Shown: positions 46,965 to 59,353, counted from the stretch's first letter. The stretch: DNA of 64,000 nucleotides from Escarpia spicata (GCA_963995525.1 OZ023214.1:39376028-39440027); one strand, 5' to 3'. The notes: generated by a model from the sequence alone, not told the origin. Program-made: numbers and translations.

Positions 46965-49250
46965 TCAACAGAAGGTGTAGTGATTATCTTTGGTTTGCTG
47001 GTGCACAGCCAGTTGTTACTTTTCTATAATTAAAATAAATTCCTCAGTTTAAGTTTTCCATCTCAAATTACACCAAAACTAACAATGTTTTTACTTTTAG
47101 TTTTTGTTTTATGTGTTATTGTTGTTTTAACAGAATATTTTACTTTTAGTTCAGATTGTATGTTTTATTGCTGTAACATGTTTATTGCTAGAAATTGTTT
47201 AAAATAGATTCCAAAAACAATGAAAACAAATAATTGTTTCCCAAACGATGTCATCTTTATTATTTGGGTTTTGGCAGTGATTATTTACAGAACTCTGAAC
47301 TTATTAGTATTTACAATTAGTTAAAAAAACAAAACATGTTTTCAGCATCGTTCATCTCATATTATTTGATTAAAATACGTATTTTTCGAATAATGAAATA
47401 AAGTAATGTAGTTTTACAACCTCCAGATCAATAGCAACTATTGAGAACCCAATAAATCATCGAATGAGAGGACTAATGTACATACATTCCCTTTTACTTG
47501 CCACATAAAGGGACCAGTGGGAGAACATCTGTCATGGTAGCGACCACGGTTAGCTCCCATCTAGAAGGTCACACTGGTGCAGACTTCTGAAGACGATGTC
47601 TAGGACCAGAAGGCAGCATCTACCATCCAGACCTGATTGGTGTACTTTATAGAATTTTGGGGCTATTTCCCCATTTTATACAGATTTGCCTTTAATGTGA
47701 AATTCACAATTGATTTTTATATGTTGTACCAGCGTAAATTTGAATAACAACATTATTGCGTTCGGTGAGAACATTTGCGATGATGGGTAGATTTCCAACA
47801 AAACGCGTAGGATTTTGTTTGATGTATGGTTAATTTTAAGGTTGGTAGATGGAGCCACTCCATCGGAATAGGAATTTTTAGGCCAGTTACCCAGTGAAAA
47901 ATGGAATGCTGCTTTATTAGTTAGCAATTGATGCTATTTTGACCCAAGTCACAATGGCACTCTATTAATATATCTTAGAAAATAATATAGCAGTTCATGC
48001 TACTTTGACCTCATTCCCCAGTAACACAGTTCATTGGAATAAAATTAAGTAGTAATTTATGCTTTTTTGACACCGTTCCCTAGTGAGACAGCGTTAGAAT
48101 ATCCTACGAAATGTTATCATGGTAAATGCAAGGAATTTGGCGCATATAAACTAGCCCCCCCGAAATGCAGTCTTCTAATCCTCACCACCCGATAGCGAGT
48201 TAATGCATTATTTGTGCTTGTGATTATACCCTAATGGACTGGAGTGTCATTTGAATAAGGCATTAACAACAGTGATGGCTGGTTATGATGGAATTGTGGA
48301 GGTGCAGCTGCAATTAAACAAGGTTGTGCATCTTTTATGCAGGGATGCTACGAGTGCCAGAGATACCGTATTAACGGCGTATACCCTAGGTAGGCAGTGT
48401 CTGCAAGATTACCATAACTGTTCAGAAGTAGAACAATAATGTCTCAATAAGTTGAGATGATTGATGCATTTTGAAACTTCACGTACAATGTAATGAAATT
48501 ACTCATATAAGCTCGAGGTATTTAAAGTTGGGCACTAATTTTGGGAACAATTGTGGGATGATCAGAATCAAAGTTTTGCATTCTATTCAGTATCCATTTG
48601 TTTTCTATATATGTTGATTTCTCCCTCATCTTTGCAACTCTCCCAGGGGGTGGGCTCTGACATCTGGCACCAAATGCGGTGCATCTCCATCATGTTTAAT
48701 CCTTCAGTTCTAAACACTTCATCCGCAGATTTCAACACCTTGCATGTTATATCATTCATTAACTAGTGGCTGCTTTGATGATATTTCATGAAACAGGCAC
48801 AGGATGTGTCCGCCATTGCGTCAAGCTCCAGCGTCTAACTCCACAGCTTTGCCACGAGCAGTCAGTCACCATTCATTGGTGTGTCTTGTAAGAGACATTC
48901 ATGAATTTTGACGTGATCACAGCTCGTTGTGATGGATGGCTTCGCTGGTCTCGATTATCAGTTCACCGATTACGAATCGCGATACGATGACTGGCCTGCT
49001 TTGTTAATAGACACCAAAAGTTGCATTACAAGCATTGCATGCCTAATGATTATGACACCATCTCCCTTGGGTCATTCTGTTGGAAGATTTTGTTTGTGTG
49101 TGGTCTTGAACTGCTGATATGGTCAGTGTGTCTGGAGTGGTCACTGCGTGGCTTGACTGATTAGGTTTCACCAGTGTGGATATTTGAATGTGCGATGTGC
49201 TATACAGAATAGCAGCTGTGACAGATATGTCATAAGCACTGTGCTGTCAT
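46965..49250. other. Non-coding DNA, no recognisable feature
   Basis: AT-rich, no exon supported. Short frames at 48251-48439 and 48929-49117 lack features. Confidence 0.4.
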
Positions 49251-49254
49251 TTTT

Positions 49255-49454
49255 GTACCGTGAACGGCACAACATCTCTCTTGTGGAAGGTGGTGCAGCA
49301 CGGCGGCGCAAGCGGTGCACATCAGTGGTGCAGCGGCGGCACCGCTTGTGGTGATTATTAGCTGTATGTTAGGGACACGCAGCCGTCAATGTGGCCACTT
49401 AGGCGGTGACTGAGTGCTCTAGTCTGACGGCCAGTGAAGTGTTGTGGTCGTACA
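49255..49454 (+). promoter_or_regulatory. CpG-rich patch with a hairpin, possible promoter or 5' UTR
   Basis: A local CpG-rich stretch (gcacggcggcgcaagcgg ...) with a perfect 10-bp inverted repeat (49309-49318 with 49339-49348), just upstream of an ATG at 49455 that opens a signal peptide joined in frame to the Cys-module exon. It stands out from the AT-rich DNA on both sides. No TATA or other core motif was identified. Confidence 0.35.
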
Positions 49455-49563
49455 ATGCTTGGACATGGTCAGTGGAGAGTGCTTCTACTGTTTGGGTCAG
49501 TGCTGGTTGTGTGTCTGTGTCCGTCTGTGGGGTCGTACTCACGCCGTGCTTATGATTCTGCAG
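49455..49563 (+). CDS. Possible alternative first coding segment with signal peptide
   Basis: ATG at 49455 opens MLGHGQWRVLLLFGSVLVVC, then CLCPSVGSYSRRAYDSA, read straight through the acceptor at 49561-49563 into the first Cys module without a frame break. The n-region, hydrophobic core and small residues before YSRR fit a secretory signal very well. This could be the true start of a separate gene or a shorter isoform from a second promoter. The competing view is that it is intron and the exon begins at 49564, which the 75-nt size of the module exons favours. Confidence 0.45.
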
Positions 49564-49638
49564 CCTGCAACCTGCCGTGTCGGAGTGGAACCTACGAAGT
49601 GATGCCCTGCTCAGACACACACCCTAAGCTCTGCAGAG
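49564..49638 (+). CDS. Cys-module exon 1 of 3 (TNFR-like half repeat)
   Basis: 75 nt, phase 1 at both ends (gattctgcag|CC ... CAGAG|gtacgt). With the shared Gly/Ala codon it encodes ACNLPCRSGTYEVMPC plus SDTHPKLCRG. Cysteine spacing is C-x3-C-x2-G-x-Y-x3-P-C-x7-C, identical in the exons at 59279 and 60894. The GtY..PC..C form recalls part of a TNF-receptor cysteine-rich repeat or other secreted Cys-rich repeats. Two disulphides are expected. Its upstream partner is either the cbEGF exon at 41832 or the signal-peptide segment at 49455. Confidence 0.7.
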
Positions 49639-49649
49639 GTACGTACACT

Positions 49650-49930
49650 TTGTGTTTTATTTTGTTTGTATTTATCATTGTGAATATACCTTGCCTGTTA
49701 TTATTGCTCTCTTCTCTCCCTCTATGTCCAAGGACTCGATACTGGTCCAGAATTTCTCCTTTCTTCCCCCCTTGCTGTTCTTGTCCTGCTCTCTCCAACA
49801 ACCATCTCCACTCCCCCGTATCTTTTGCTCGTATTTTCCACTCCTCCATTCCCTACAAATATCTCCTTACACTACCCTCCAAACACAGGCTAGGTGGTCC
49901 ACGTCTCTTTTTGCCATCCTCTTTTTTGTC
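49650..49930 (-). mobile_element. RTE-like LINE, 3' ORF fragment
   Basis: Minus strand: KDGKKRRGPPSLCLEGSVRR, a stop, then MEEWKIRAKDTGEWRWLLER, matching the RGRP-L-W-D-VRRDL ... W...A-DR-EWR tail of RTE-type ORFs. It starts only a few bases after the donor at 49639. Confidence 0.6.
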
Positions 49931-49934
49931 CCTC

Positions 49935-51430
49935 AGTATCATTACTATATTAGTAATGTAAACAGGGTTTAAATAAACTCCCTTCTTCTTGTAATCTTTG
50001 TTTTATTTAACCCTCAGTTTAGTTTTTGGTACACTGCTAGGATTTTTTGGTAATGGTTATGTAGTTTTGTTAATGATTGGCAATTCATATGAATTTGTAA
50101 TAGTGTTTTCTTATTGGTTGATATTTATGTACTACGATCCATGTACGGTATAACTAAGTATTTATTTAATTTAATATGATTGCAGTTTGAACAACATTTC
50201 TGTCATTATTAATTTTGTTTCTTAATTCAGAGATGAAGGAACTGGGCATTATATAATGTACATTAATAAATTACCATCCGGGGTGTTAATATTTAGGTGG
50301 CAACACATGTAAAAACAGCCGACAAACTTTACATTGCTTCTGAGAAAGAGGTTCCCTGTTCGCATGCTAAAGATGTGGCTTGATTAGATGTGCACCCAAG
50401 TAGAGATGGGTAAATATAATCAAATTTTTGTGCAAGAGACAGTGAAACACCACTAAATACAGGATTAACCAAGAGAAAGGATGATAATGGAAAGCAATTA
50501 GTGTACGGTAAGAACATGCGTGACTTTGGGAGTCATTTCACTAGCATGGGAGCATATTAATGTGTGAATTCATGTGTGAATGCAAGTGGCGTATGTGTAC
50601 TTGCATGTGTGGGCTGCCTACATGTGTGTTTGCATTGTTTGTGCGTGTGTGCGCATGTAAAGGCAGAGATTTATGTGAGAAACTGAAAAATACCACAAGA
50701 GAAGAAGAAAAAGAAACAGGTGTATTTAAAGAACACTTGTTGCTTCCTTGTGTGATCTGCATGGCACGGAAGAAATATAGATGTCCCACTATTTTACGTC
50801 GACCTTTGTGCCTCTGTAAGATAAATCGGTCTGCGTCCTAGAACATATTGGATGCGGTAATGTTTTGTATGCTACATGGCTCCTTTCTACCTCCATCAAA
50901 GCGGTTATTGTGAATTCTTTCTACCCTGCATACTCTCGGAGAATATAAATGACGTACGTGGCTCCTACGTAGCAGTGATTCTGGACCTAGTTGATGAAGA
51001 CAAAGGTTGACGTTGATTGATTACGACAGCAGCAGTTATTTCAGTTTTGCTTCTTTAATATCAGATTATTAGATTTATCTTGTCTCTCAATTTATTTTCC
51101 AATCTTAATATTCATGACGTGAGTTTCGCCTCTTGCAGTTTTCCATTATTTTTTAAGAAATTTTCTTAAACTTGGTCCTACTGACAACCCTACAGTTTTG
51201 TGTGTTTTGTACAAGCTGTTTTTATTATACGCCCACCTTTTACACAGTCATCTGTACCTGTCTTGCTAGATGCAATATTGAAAATATATCCTTCATGATT
51301 TTACAGGTGAAAATTCCTGAACAGGATTATAGTATGTCATTTTAATGTTGCTACTGTATACATTAATTTGTGTACAATTAAGATATTTTGTTATTTAAAA
51401 TTGATTTTTTTTTCACTGTAATAATTGCAA
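49935..51430. other. Intron DNA, no recognisable feature
   Basis: AT-rich with scattered short CA/TG runs near 50550-50660. No exon supported. Confidence 0.4.
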
Positions 51431-51439
51431 TTTTATCAT

Positions 51440-51905
51440 CTGTGGCAAACTTAGAAAAAAACGCTAGTGCATATGTACCAGAAAAGCTTTGTAAGAGGGT
51501 TAGTGAGTCTGGAAACATCTTCTGGGAGCCCCGTCTACATGGGAGATCAATATGAAGTTCAACGAGTGCAACGTTCAGCCACAAAAATTATATCTGAAAT
51601 GGGAGACATTCCATGTCAGGACTTCCTGAAAGAACTCAAGTTACGATCCCTCATCTATTCATGCAGAAGTGGCGACATGAGCTAGGTCTACAAGATTAAA
51701 TACCGACATGAGAGGCTAGACAAAGAACAATTTTTAAAATAAAAATAATGCAGAACGTGGACACTATAACTGATGAAGAAATGTGTCGGACTTTCAATAC
51801 CAGGATCAGCTGCGAATGGAGTAGCCTCTTAGATCAGAGAGTAACTGAAGCTATGTTTAATCATATCAAGACACTTCTCGATAAAGTTTGGGGCTCTGAG
51901 AAGTA
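51440..51905 (+). mobile_element. CR1-like LINE, C-terminal ORF remnant
   Basis: Plus-strand pieces read GSPVYMGDQYEVQRVQRSAT, KIISEMGDIPCQDFLKELKL, RSLIYSCRSGDMS, then after a stop VYKI and further shifted frames. This is the same order as W-P-xxxDI-LE-VQRRATKMIP and RL..L-TL-RRRGD in the intact LINE at 37.3-39.9 kb, but diverged. It is directly followed by a reverse-oriented RTE fragment. Confidence 0.7.
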
Positions 51906-52160
51906 CATCACCCAAACTGTTCCGCCCTTTAGATTATTTTTGTCCATCTTTCCCAGTGTTCTGCAATTTCTCTTCATCCGTGGTCTTTTGAGATCTCTCT
52001 TCTCATTGTCTCTCCATCTTAATGTTGGTCTTCCTTTTCTCCTTGCATCTTCTTCTCTTTCCATGCTCTTTTTGCCAATCTCTCTTCACTTATCCTCTTC
52101 TCATATCCTGCCCATGTTATCCCAACTACTTTCAATTTCAGATAGTTATAATATGAGACA
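51900..52160 (-). mobile_element. RTE-like LINE, 3' ORF fragment
   Basis: Minus strand: MEREEDARRKGRPTLRWRDN and EKRDLKRPR, then MDKNN. The RKGRPTLRW and RDL elements are the C-terminal RTE signature seen at 14.1 kb. Confidence 0.65.
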
Positions 52161-52164
52161 GGAA

Positions 52165-53770
52165 AATGTTACCAACTATTTTACTTTTCATGTGATTATA
52201 TTATGTACCTGGGAAATGTATTGCCCACATACCAGTTACAGTGCATGGACTATGGCATAGCTCCTGCAGGCCACAGAGGCCTGCCATAACCGCCAAAGAC
52301 TGTGCCATATGCCATTAGAATGTCCCTTGTGTTTATTTTGTCTGCGTTAACTGCAGTGCAGCGCATCTGAAAGCATGATTTCATGAGTCACTTGTGTCTT
52401 TGCCAAATCTTAATTGCCTGCAGCAATATGTTATTGTGAGGGTTAAACAGAAGGCACTAAAGTGGCGCAGCATTAGGCTTATGGCAGTCTTGTGTCTATC
52501 ACTTATGTCATAAGTCGGATCAGTGAGCGTAATAACAATAAGGTATTTATTGTGTTAAAAATGGAAACAAATTATATTTTTGTTAATCACTATGCTGTAA
52601 TGCAATGTGTGGTCCATGCAACATTTTAAACGATTTACATTTACAGTGGAACAACTTTGAATAATCAGTGTATAAGTTTTATTAACATATTTACAAATAT
52701 GTTAAGTTTGTTTAAAATGATAGCAAATTGTTTACTCTAATGCTGTGAAGATGCAGTTAAGTATTTCATATCTTACAGGAAATTAAGGCATGTAAAGCAC
52801 TGTCAGTGGTTACCCAACATTTGGATAACGGGGGTGCCTTGAAGGTTGGTTTTCTGGTGGCATTAGTCATTTATTTAATATTACAGAATATTTTATTATT
52901 ACAGAGTAGGCCATACAATCTAAATAAAAGACACTTGTGTTGTCTTGTGATTAGCAAGACAGCAGGAGTTCATACTGGAAAGAATATATGACATTTGTAC
53001 AACAGTTTGGTGAGGAATCTACTGTAGTTGTGCTAAGGTAGAAATGTGAGTGGATGTGATAAAACTGCTCGTGGCATCATAGATAACTATTTGGCTATCA
53101 TAGTCCCAGTCTGTTGTGTTCTGGAGAATGCCAGAGAGACTTATCCAACACTGGCTATCAGTATACAGGCCTCAGTGATCTAGCATTCTGTAAGATAATT
53201 CTGGTAAATATATGTTGTGCATAAATGGGGAAAACTACTTTAAATACTACATATGTATGTCTACAAATGTTTTTGGTAAATTAGTTCAATGTGAACATTG
53301 CTGTAACATGTGTGAATAGTTATTTCGTGGAAATGATGGGCATTGATATTTATGTAAATTTATAGTTTGTAAGAAGTATTTGTGTTCTAGTGACACCAGA
53401 ATTGAACGTTTAAACTATTTTAAATAACACTTGTGAAGTTCGTAAACATTGTAGGATTTTTCTAATGAGAACACTAGTTTTACGTCATACATATTATCAT
53501 GAATGAATTGCCAAGGCAGAGCACAATTCAAAACATTTTAGGATGTCTTTGAATTAAATATAACCATTCGAAATACATAACAAGAAAGCAAATTTTAAAT
53601 ACCCTCTAATTGTGGTCTTGAAACAATGAGTAACGGTTGCATGACAGATGGCCTTGAGACAGAGCGAAAACAAAAAAATCTAGATGTTTGCAATAAAAAC
53701 TGGGTGCAGAGAATTTCATACAACAATTAAGATGGGAAGATTGTGAGGTGTAAGAAAGGCTGAGGATGAT
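52165..53770. other. Intron DNA, no recognisable feature
   Basis: AT-rich, no exon or clear repeat. Confidence 0.4.
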
Positions 53771-53771
53771 T

Positions 53772-54455
53772 AATAGTGGAGGGAGAAGGCTGTCGATGGG
53801 AGGAAATAGTGGAGGGAGAAGGCTGTCGATGGGAGGAAATAGTGGAGGGAGAAGGCTGTCGATGGGAGGAAATAGTGGAGGGAGAAGGCTGTCGATTGGG
53901 GGAAATAGTGGAGGGAGAAGGTTGTTGATGGGGAAAAATAGTGGATGTAGAAGGCTGTTGAACGGGAGAAATAGTCGAGGGAGAAGGCTGTCGATGGGGA
54001 GAAATAGTGGAGGGAGAAGGCTGTTGACGGGGAGAAATAGTTGAGGGAGAAGGCTGTCGATGGGGAGAAATAGTTGAGGGAGAAGGCTGTCGATGGGGAG
54101 AAATAGTGGAGGGAGAAGGCTGTCGATGGGGAGAAATAGTGGAGGGAGAAGGCTGTCGATGAGGCAAATAGTTGAGGGGGAAGGCTGTCGATGGGGAGAA
54201 ATAGTGGAGGGAGAAGGCTGTTGACGGGGAGAAATAGTTGAGGGAGAAGGCTGTCGATGGGGAGAAATAATTGAGGGAGAAGGCTGTCGATGGGGAGAAA
54301 TAGTGGAGGGAGAAGGCTGTTGACAGGGAGAAATAGTTGAGGGAGAAGGCTGTCGATGGGGAGAAATAGTTGAGGGAGAAGGTTGTCGATGGGGAGAAAT
54401 AGTGGAGGGAGAAGGCTGTCGATGGGGAGAAATAGTGGAGGGAGAAGGCTGTTGA
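53772..54455. repeat. 33-bp minisatellite, about 20.7 copies
   Basis: The unit aatagtggagggagaaggct plus gtcgatggggaga is repeated head to tail with few changes. Two main alternatives, gtggag...gtcgatggg and gttgag...gttgacggg, alternate in patches. One copy near 54158 has a small deletion. As 33 is a multiple of three, frames stay open on both strands (up to 256 codons), giving 11-residue repeats; there is no start context, splice or composition evidence that they are coding. The plus strand is purine-rich. Confidence 0.95.
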
Positions 54456-54459
54456 TATA

Positions 54460-55915
54460 TATATAAACTACAATAATATTCATTGTAAGGTCAGGGAGGC
54501 TCCCATTAAGACAATTATATGTCGCTATCATGGGAGCCACCCCACTGATGTAACATAATTATATAATTATCACGTGATCAACTATATATGCATACATATA
54601 CGTGTATACATAGTATATACATAAATTAGTTTAAACAAATGCAAAGTCATGTCTAGTTTAAGAATGACAGATGTAACAGAAATATGACAACATGATTCAT
54701 AATTCTTGATAAAGTAATTTTTTGTATAAGTGAAAAAACAGATAAGCTATGTGTAGAAATTTTATCAAGGATGGTATTTGGAGTATTGTTAACAGTTTGT
54801 ATAATGTTGTGTCTGATGTACGTTTTTGCATATTGATGATTAACTCTGGGAATAAATAAGTTGTTTTTATTACATGTGTTGTATTGGTGAATTGCAAAGT
54901 TGTATGTGTATGGAATACGACTGAAGTATTCTGGTATAAGCTTGTTCAATTTGTAATAAAATTTACATTCTTTGAAGATGGGATCTGTGTGAGAATTGTA
55001 CGGACGTAATTGTACTTCTAAACTTGGTGTTGTCACGGTTGTCGTATGCATGATGCATGCACACAAACAAACACCCTCATGCACACACACACACGCACGC
55101 ACACATGCACGCATACACAAACACACACACACACAGTTGTGTAGTTTCTTGATTTAACCTAGTGGTTCCATCCTCTGAAAGTGTTTATTTCACCCATAAT
55201 ACATTTAACTCTCTCTTCTTCCTCTCCTAATGCATTTTTGCGTTAACCGTATTGCCAGCTTATTTTCAGCGGTCTTCCGTAAATCTGCAAATTAGTGATG
55301 GAAACGAAATAAAGCCGTAAGTTACGCTTGCAGCCAAAGAGCATTTTAGACACCTAGATGTATTTATGCAATGCGTGCATACGCCGCATGCATGACTGCT
55401 TTGATTTCCTCGACTCCAGCCTCTGTGGGGATTACAGGCAATTTCCTGTGAACTTGTGATGCCCTATGTTGATATGAATAAAGCCTGCTTGACTAGTCTT
55501 TCAAAGATGCATCATTGAATGTGTGGCTCTGTACAGATATGCATTGAGAGACTGTCAGGTGAGGCTGCTTGTGGCTGTCATCAGATCGCTACGACTCGAC
55601 TCAAGCATGCCTCATTTACCAGCAGACACAATCGGGAGTTTTTCTCCTCAGGTTTCTCAAGAAAAAAAAGTTTTTCCCCAATGACCAACTAACCTAACAT
55701 ATTGGCTTGAGTCCACATACATTATGACAAGAATATGTTAGATTCTGTAGTATTTTCTCTTTGCTGACATTTTAAAATGTTTTATCTAAGATGCAGTATC
55801 TATTTCTACTTTAATCGGTGAATTATTTTGTCATTATAGTTTGGTGCTTGTTGACCTGTCAGCTTCATTTTGTTTCTTGTTATTTTAGTCTTTGTCCATG
55901 AATGGTTTAGCTGCT
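54460..55915. other. Intron DNA between two minisatellites
   Basis: No exon supported. A (CA)n-type run lies at about 55075-55137. Confidence 0.45.
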
Positions 55916-55921
55916 AATTTA

Positions 55922-56545
55922 TGCCTTGTTTATTGCTGGACTTATCTTTGTTTATACTAGTTTGTTCTTGTTTATTGCGGGACTTGTCTTTGTTTATACT
56001 AGTTTGTTCTTGCTTATTGCTGGACTTATCTTTGTTTATACTAGTTTGTTCTTGTTTATTGCTGGACTTATCTTTGTTTATACTAGTTTGGTCTTGTTTA
56101 TTGCTGGACTTGTCTTTGTTTATACTAGTTTGTTCTTGTTTATTGCTGGACTTATCTTTGTTTATACTAGTTTGTTCTTGTTTATTGCGGGACTTATCTT
56201 TGTTTATACTAGTTTGTTCTTGTTTATTGCGGGACTTGTCTTTGTTTATACTAGTTTGTTCTTGTTTATTGCGGGACTTGTCTTTGTTTATACTAGTTTG
56301 TTCTTGTTTATTGCGGGACTTGTCTTTGTTTATACTAGTTTGTTCTTGTTTATTGCTGGACTTGTCTTTGTTTATACTAGTTTGTTCTTGTTTATTGCTG
56401 GACTTATCTTTGTTTATACTAGTTTGTTCTTGTTTATTGCGGGACTTGTCTTTGTTTATTACTAGTTTGTTCTTGTTTATTGCTGGACTTGTCTTTGTTT
56501 ATTACTAGTTTGTTCTTGTTTATTGCTGGACTTGTCTTTGCTTAT
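55922..56545. repeat. 42-bp minisatellite, about 14.7 copies
   Basis: The unit gttcttgtttattgctggac plus ttatctttgtttatactagttt repeats. Copies differ at two main sites (gctggac or gcgggac; ttatc or ttgtc). The last copies gain one T (43 bp), which ends the long frames. Weakly related half-units (tttattgctagttttgtcc) continue to about 56820. Two overlapping frames of 179 and 195 codons are artefacts of the 42-bp period. Confidence 0.95.
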
Positions 56546-56829
56546 TACTAGTTTGTTCTTGTTTTTGCTAGTGGTTAATCATTGTATATTGCTAGTATTT
56601 TGTGCACTATTTAATGCTAGTTAATTCCTTATTTATTGCTAGTTTTGTCTTTATTCATTGCTTGTTTGTCCTTGTATATTTTTAGTGTTTATTTCATGTT
56701 TAGTGTTACTTTATTCCTATTTTATTTATTGTTGTCCTTTTATGTCATGTTTATTGCTCATCCCGTCATAGTTTATTGCTAATTTTATCCTTGTTCATTG
56801 CAAGTTTTGTTATTTTGTGTCTTAATGAG

Positions 56830-58430
56830 TAATTATGATAATTTCATTTTGATCTACGATAGCTTTAATTCTTTACATTTTGTAGCTTCGTCATCGTTGA
56901 CCTTTGACCATTTGACCTTTTTACACTTGAGAGTTATCATTGACCTAGGTAGTTCTGTTTTTGACCTTTGTGTATTTTAATCTTTTTAGTTTTGTGATGG
57001 TCCCTTGTTCTATGCAGATTTGGTCAAGCACAGGCAGATTTTTTATGGACCATTTAGCATGGACATACTATTTGTCAGCAGTGTACGTTAATCTATATCA
57101 ATTTATCTACAGTTAGTTGACAGTTGTGCTGATTTCCTGGAACACTTCATGAAGTGAATGTTGATTAACCTGACCCAGTAGTGGATTGACTGCGACAGTT
57201 GATAGTGCACACGGGTCAGAATCAGACAGTCTTATATTATATATTTATAATATATATATATTACAGCTTTAACTGATGAATCAGATTAATGAAAAACAAC
57301 AGATAAAATAAAAGAAACTGCGTATAAGGCAAAGTACATAAATGTCGTTCAGAGCAACATAGGACTCGGAAAGGTAACTTACCATATTTTCAAAACTATG
57401 AATGTAACCGAGTCCGGAAGCAATTTACATGCTAATACATAAATGAAGTTACAGGTTGATTAATATATATGCAACTTTTAAGACCAAAATTAGTCGCTGC
57501 TTTAGAGTCACAGAAGATTTACTTTATATATAACCAATTTAATGGTACTCTTGTCATTGTCACTTTGGAAGCAGCGTGTCTATGTGGAAAGAAACTTCAG
57601 CGAATTTCCATTGGTGGCGTAGCATTTCTAGGGATCTATGGACAAGTTGTATAATGAGTTTCCAGGTGGAGACATGTCAGTCCAACGGAGGTCAGAGAAA
57701 GCTTCCGAAATGCCACTGAAGAAAAAAGACAATTTCACTGTGACCACAAAAGTATAACGTATTTGAAATTAGCAGGCAGATGAATCTGTTTACGGATCCT
57801 GACATTGGTCTGAGACCTGTGTCTGTAACTTGAAATGAACATTAATTCTGTAGATGCAGCATGCCAGTTTGTTCAGGGTGGATTGAGTTGGTAACGCGAT
57901 TGATCCAACGTCCTAGGTGGTGATGGAGATTGTCTTTGGGTCCATCGCTGTTGGTAAAAATAGACAAACACTGCCTTCTGGTGATTCTATCAGCCAGTTT
58001 GTTAGGACTGCATTTGTGGCATAATGACATTGCTCCAACTGACTTGCTGATACTGCTTCTGCCAAGCCACCGATTGAGCTCAATTGATTTTCCACAGTAG
58101 ATCAGAAACCCCAGAATTATAGCATAAGTCAGAATCAAGCTGTAAATTAATTAAGGGTAATGTCATAAGGCTAGGTAATTACATAACATTTTATGGTGAT
58201 GTTAGTTAGTTGCAGCTTCTGATGTTTCCAGAGTGCATTTAGTGATCATGATAAGGACATATTTGTGAGGTGATAAAATGATTAAATTGTCAAGTTCTAT
58301 AATCAGCATTGGTTCATAGTACTTATGTAACAAAGTATATGTAAATAGACACGCAAGTAATTAGTTTGTTATTAGTATGTTTTATGCGATGGTGGGGATT
58401 GAAAGCATTGATACTCATGCATTAATACTC
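56830..58430. other. Intron DNA, no recognisable feature
   Basis: AT-rich, short (AT)n run near 57238-57262. The minus-strand frame at 57842-58138 is not recognisable. Confidence 0.4.
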
Positions 58431-58494
58431 AGGCATTAATTAATACTTATGCATTAAACAGGGCGGTGGTCTGGGTGTTCTGCACAGAAGTTCG

Positions 58495-59130
58495 TTGAAA
58501 TTGGTTGTGTGTAGACCTTCTATGACACCGACCCACTTCGAGCTTTTACAACTGTCATGTGACAAGCCATTGTACTACTTTGTATTGATATATAGGCCAC
58601 CATCTTCCAATATATCCAGCTTTCTGGACGAATTCAAAGATCTCGTAACATCGTTTACGATCATCCAGGACAAATGTTGATATGCGCCCAATGTGCATTG
58701 CGATCGGCGAGTGACGCAAAGCTTCTCATGGTGAAAAGGTCAAAAAGAACTATCGGACGGGGCAGCTTTACAGTGACAGGCCCACAGATGTGGAATAGCT
58801 TGCTAAAGTGTGTGCGATCGGTTGGAAGATTTGCGGCTTTCCGGAAACAACTTAAAACCCATCTATTTCACCTGCACTACATGCCTTGATGCAAGCACTG
58901 CTGCCACATCTAAATGACACTGGTTTCTATTTTATGGTATTGATTGGTTTTTAATTTAATTGTTTGAAAATGTATTTTTTACACCATAATTTTTATTTAA
59001 AAAAATTTATCTTAGCTTATTTATGTTATTTATTTATATTTTAGCATTTAGTCAACACACCATTTTAATATGTGAAGTGCTTTGATTGGTACCTTCTTAA
59101 AAAGCGCTATATTAAGAAACAGAATTATTA
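58495..59130 (+). mobile_element. CR1/L2-like LINE with a large internal deletion
   Basis: An endonuclease piece (FELLQLSCDKPLYYFVLIYR, PPSSNISSFLDEF) is followed, with no reverse transcriptase between, by the ORF end (LRSASDAKLLMVKRS, FTVTGPQMWNSLLKCVRS, FRKQLKTHLF), then a short 3' UTR ending in aaaagcgctatattaagaaa and (ATT)n. About 2 kb of the element is missing. The tail resembles that of the SINE copies in this window, as expected if the SINE uses this LINE group's machinery. Confidence 0.7.
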
Positions 59131-59278
59131 TTAATACACACCTTGTGGTATTGATTATAATTTGTCTCCACGCTTCAGGAACATACACAGTTCCAATAGA
59201 TTGCATTTTAAACATGTTGCTGATGATCAGTCAGTGTCTTAAACAAGCATACATATGAATTGGTTTTCTTTTTCCCAG

Positions 59279-59353
59279 AATGCTCGACATCATGCATGGA
59301 CGGTTACTACATCAACGCCCCCTGTAATGCCATGCGAGACATCCAGTGCAAAG
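59279..59353 (+). CDS. Cys-module exon 2 of 3 (TNFR-like half repeat)
   Basis: 75 nt, phase 1 at both ends (ctttttcccag|AA ... TGCAAAG|gttagt). Encodes ECSTSCMDGYYINAPC and NAMRDIQCKG with the same C-x3-C-x2-G-x-Y-x3-P-C-x7-C spacing as the exons at 49564 and 60894. The equal size and phase mean the exons could be duplicated, skipped or included without breaking the frame. A different frame is also open across it; splice phase and cysteine spacing decide the one given. Confidence 0.75.

Noticed and set aside
50008..52446. TTAA followed by ccctca at 50010 and its complement before TTAA at 52442 as ends of a large TTAA element
   Set aside because: Only about 11 matching bases and no support in the interior; likely chance.
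53770..54540. 256- and 146-codon minus-strand ORFs with 11-residue repeats
   Set aside because: Forced by a 33-bp tandem repeat; both strands are open, there is no start or splice support.
55921..56508. 195- and 179-codon hydrophobic plus-strand ORFs with 14-residue repeats
   Set aside because: Two frames are open at once through a 42-bp repeat, which indicates an artefact and not a membrane protein.
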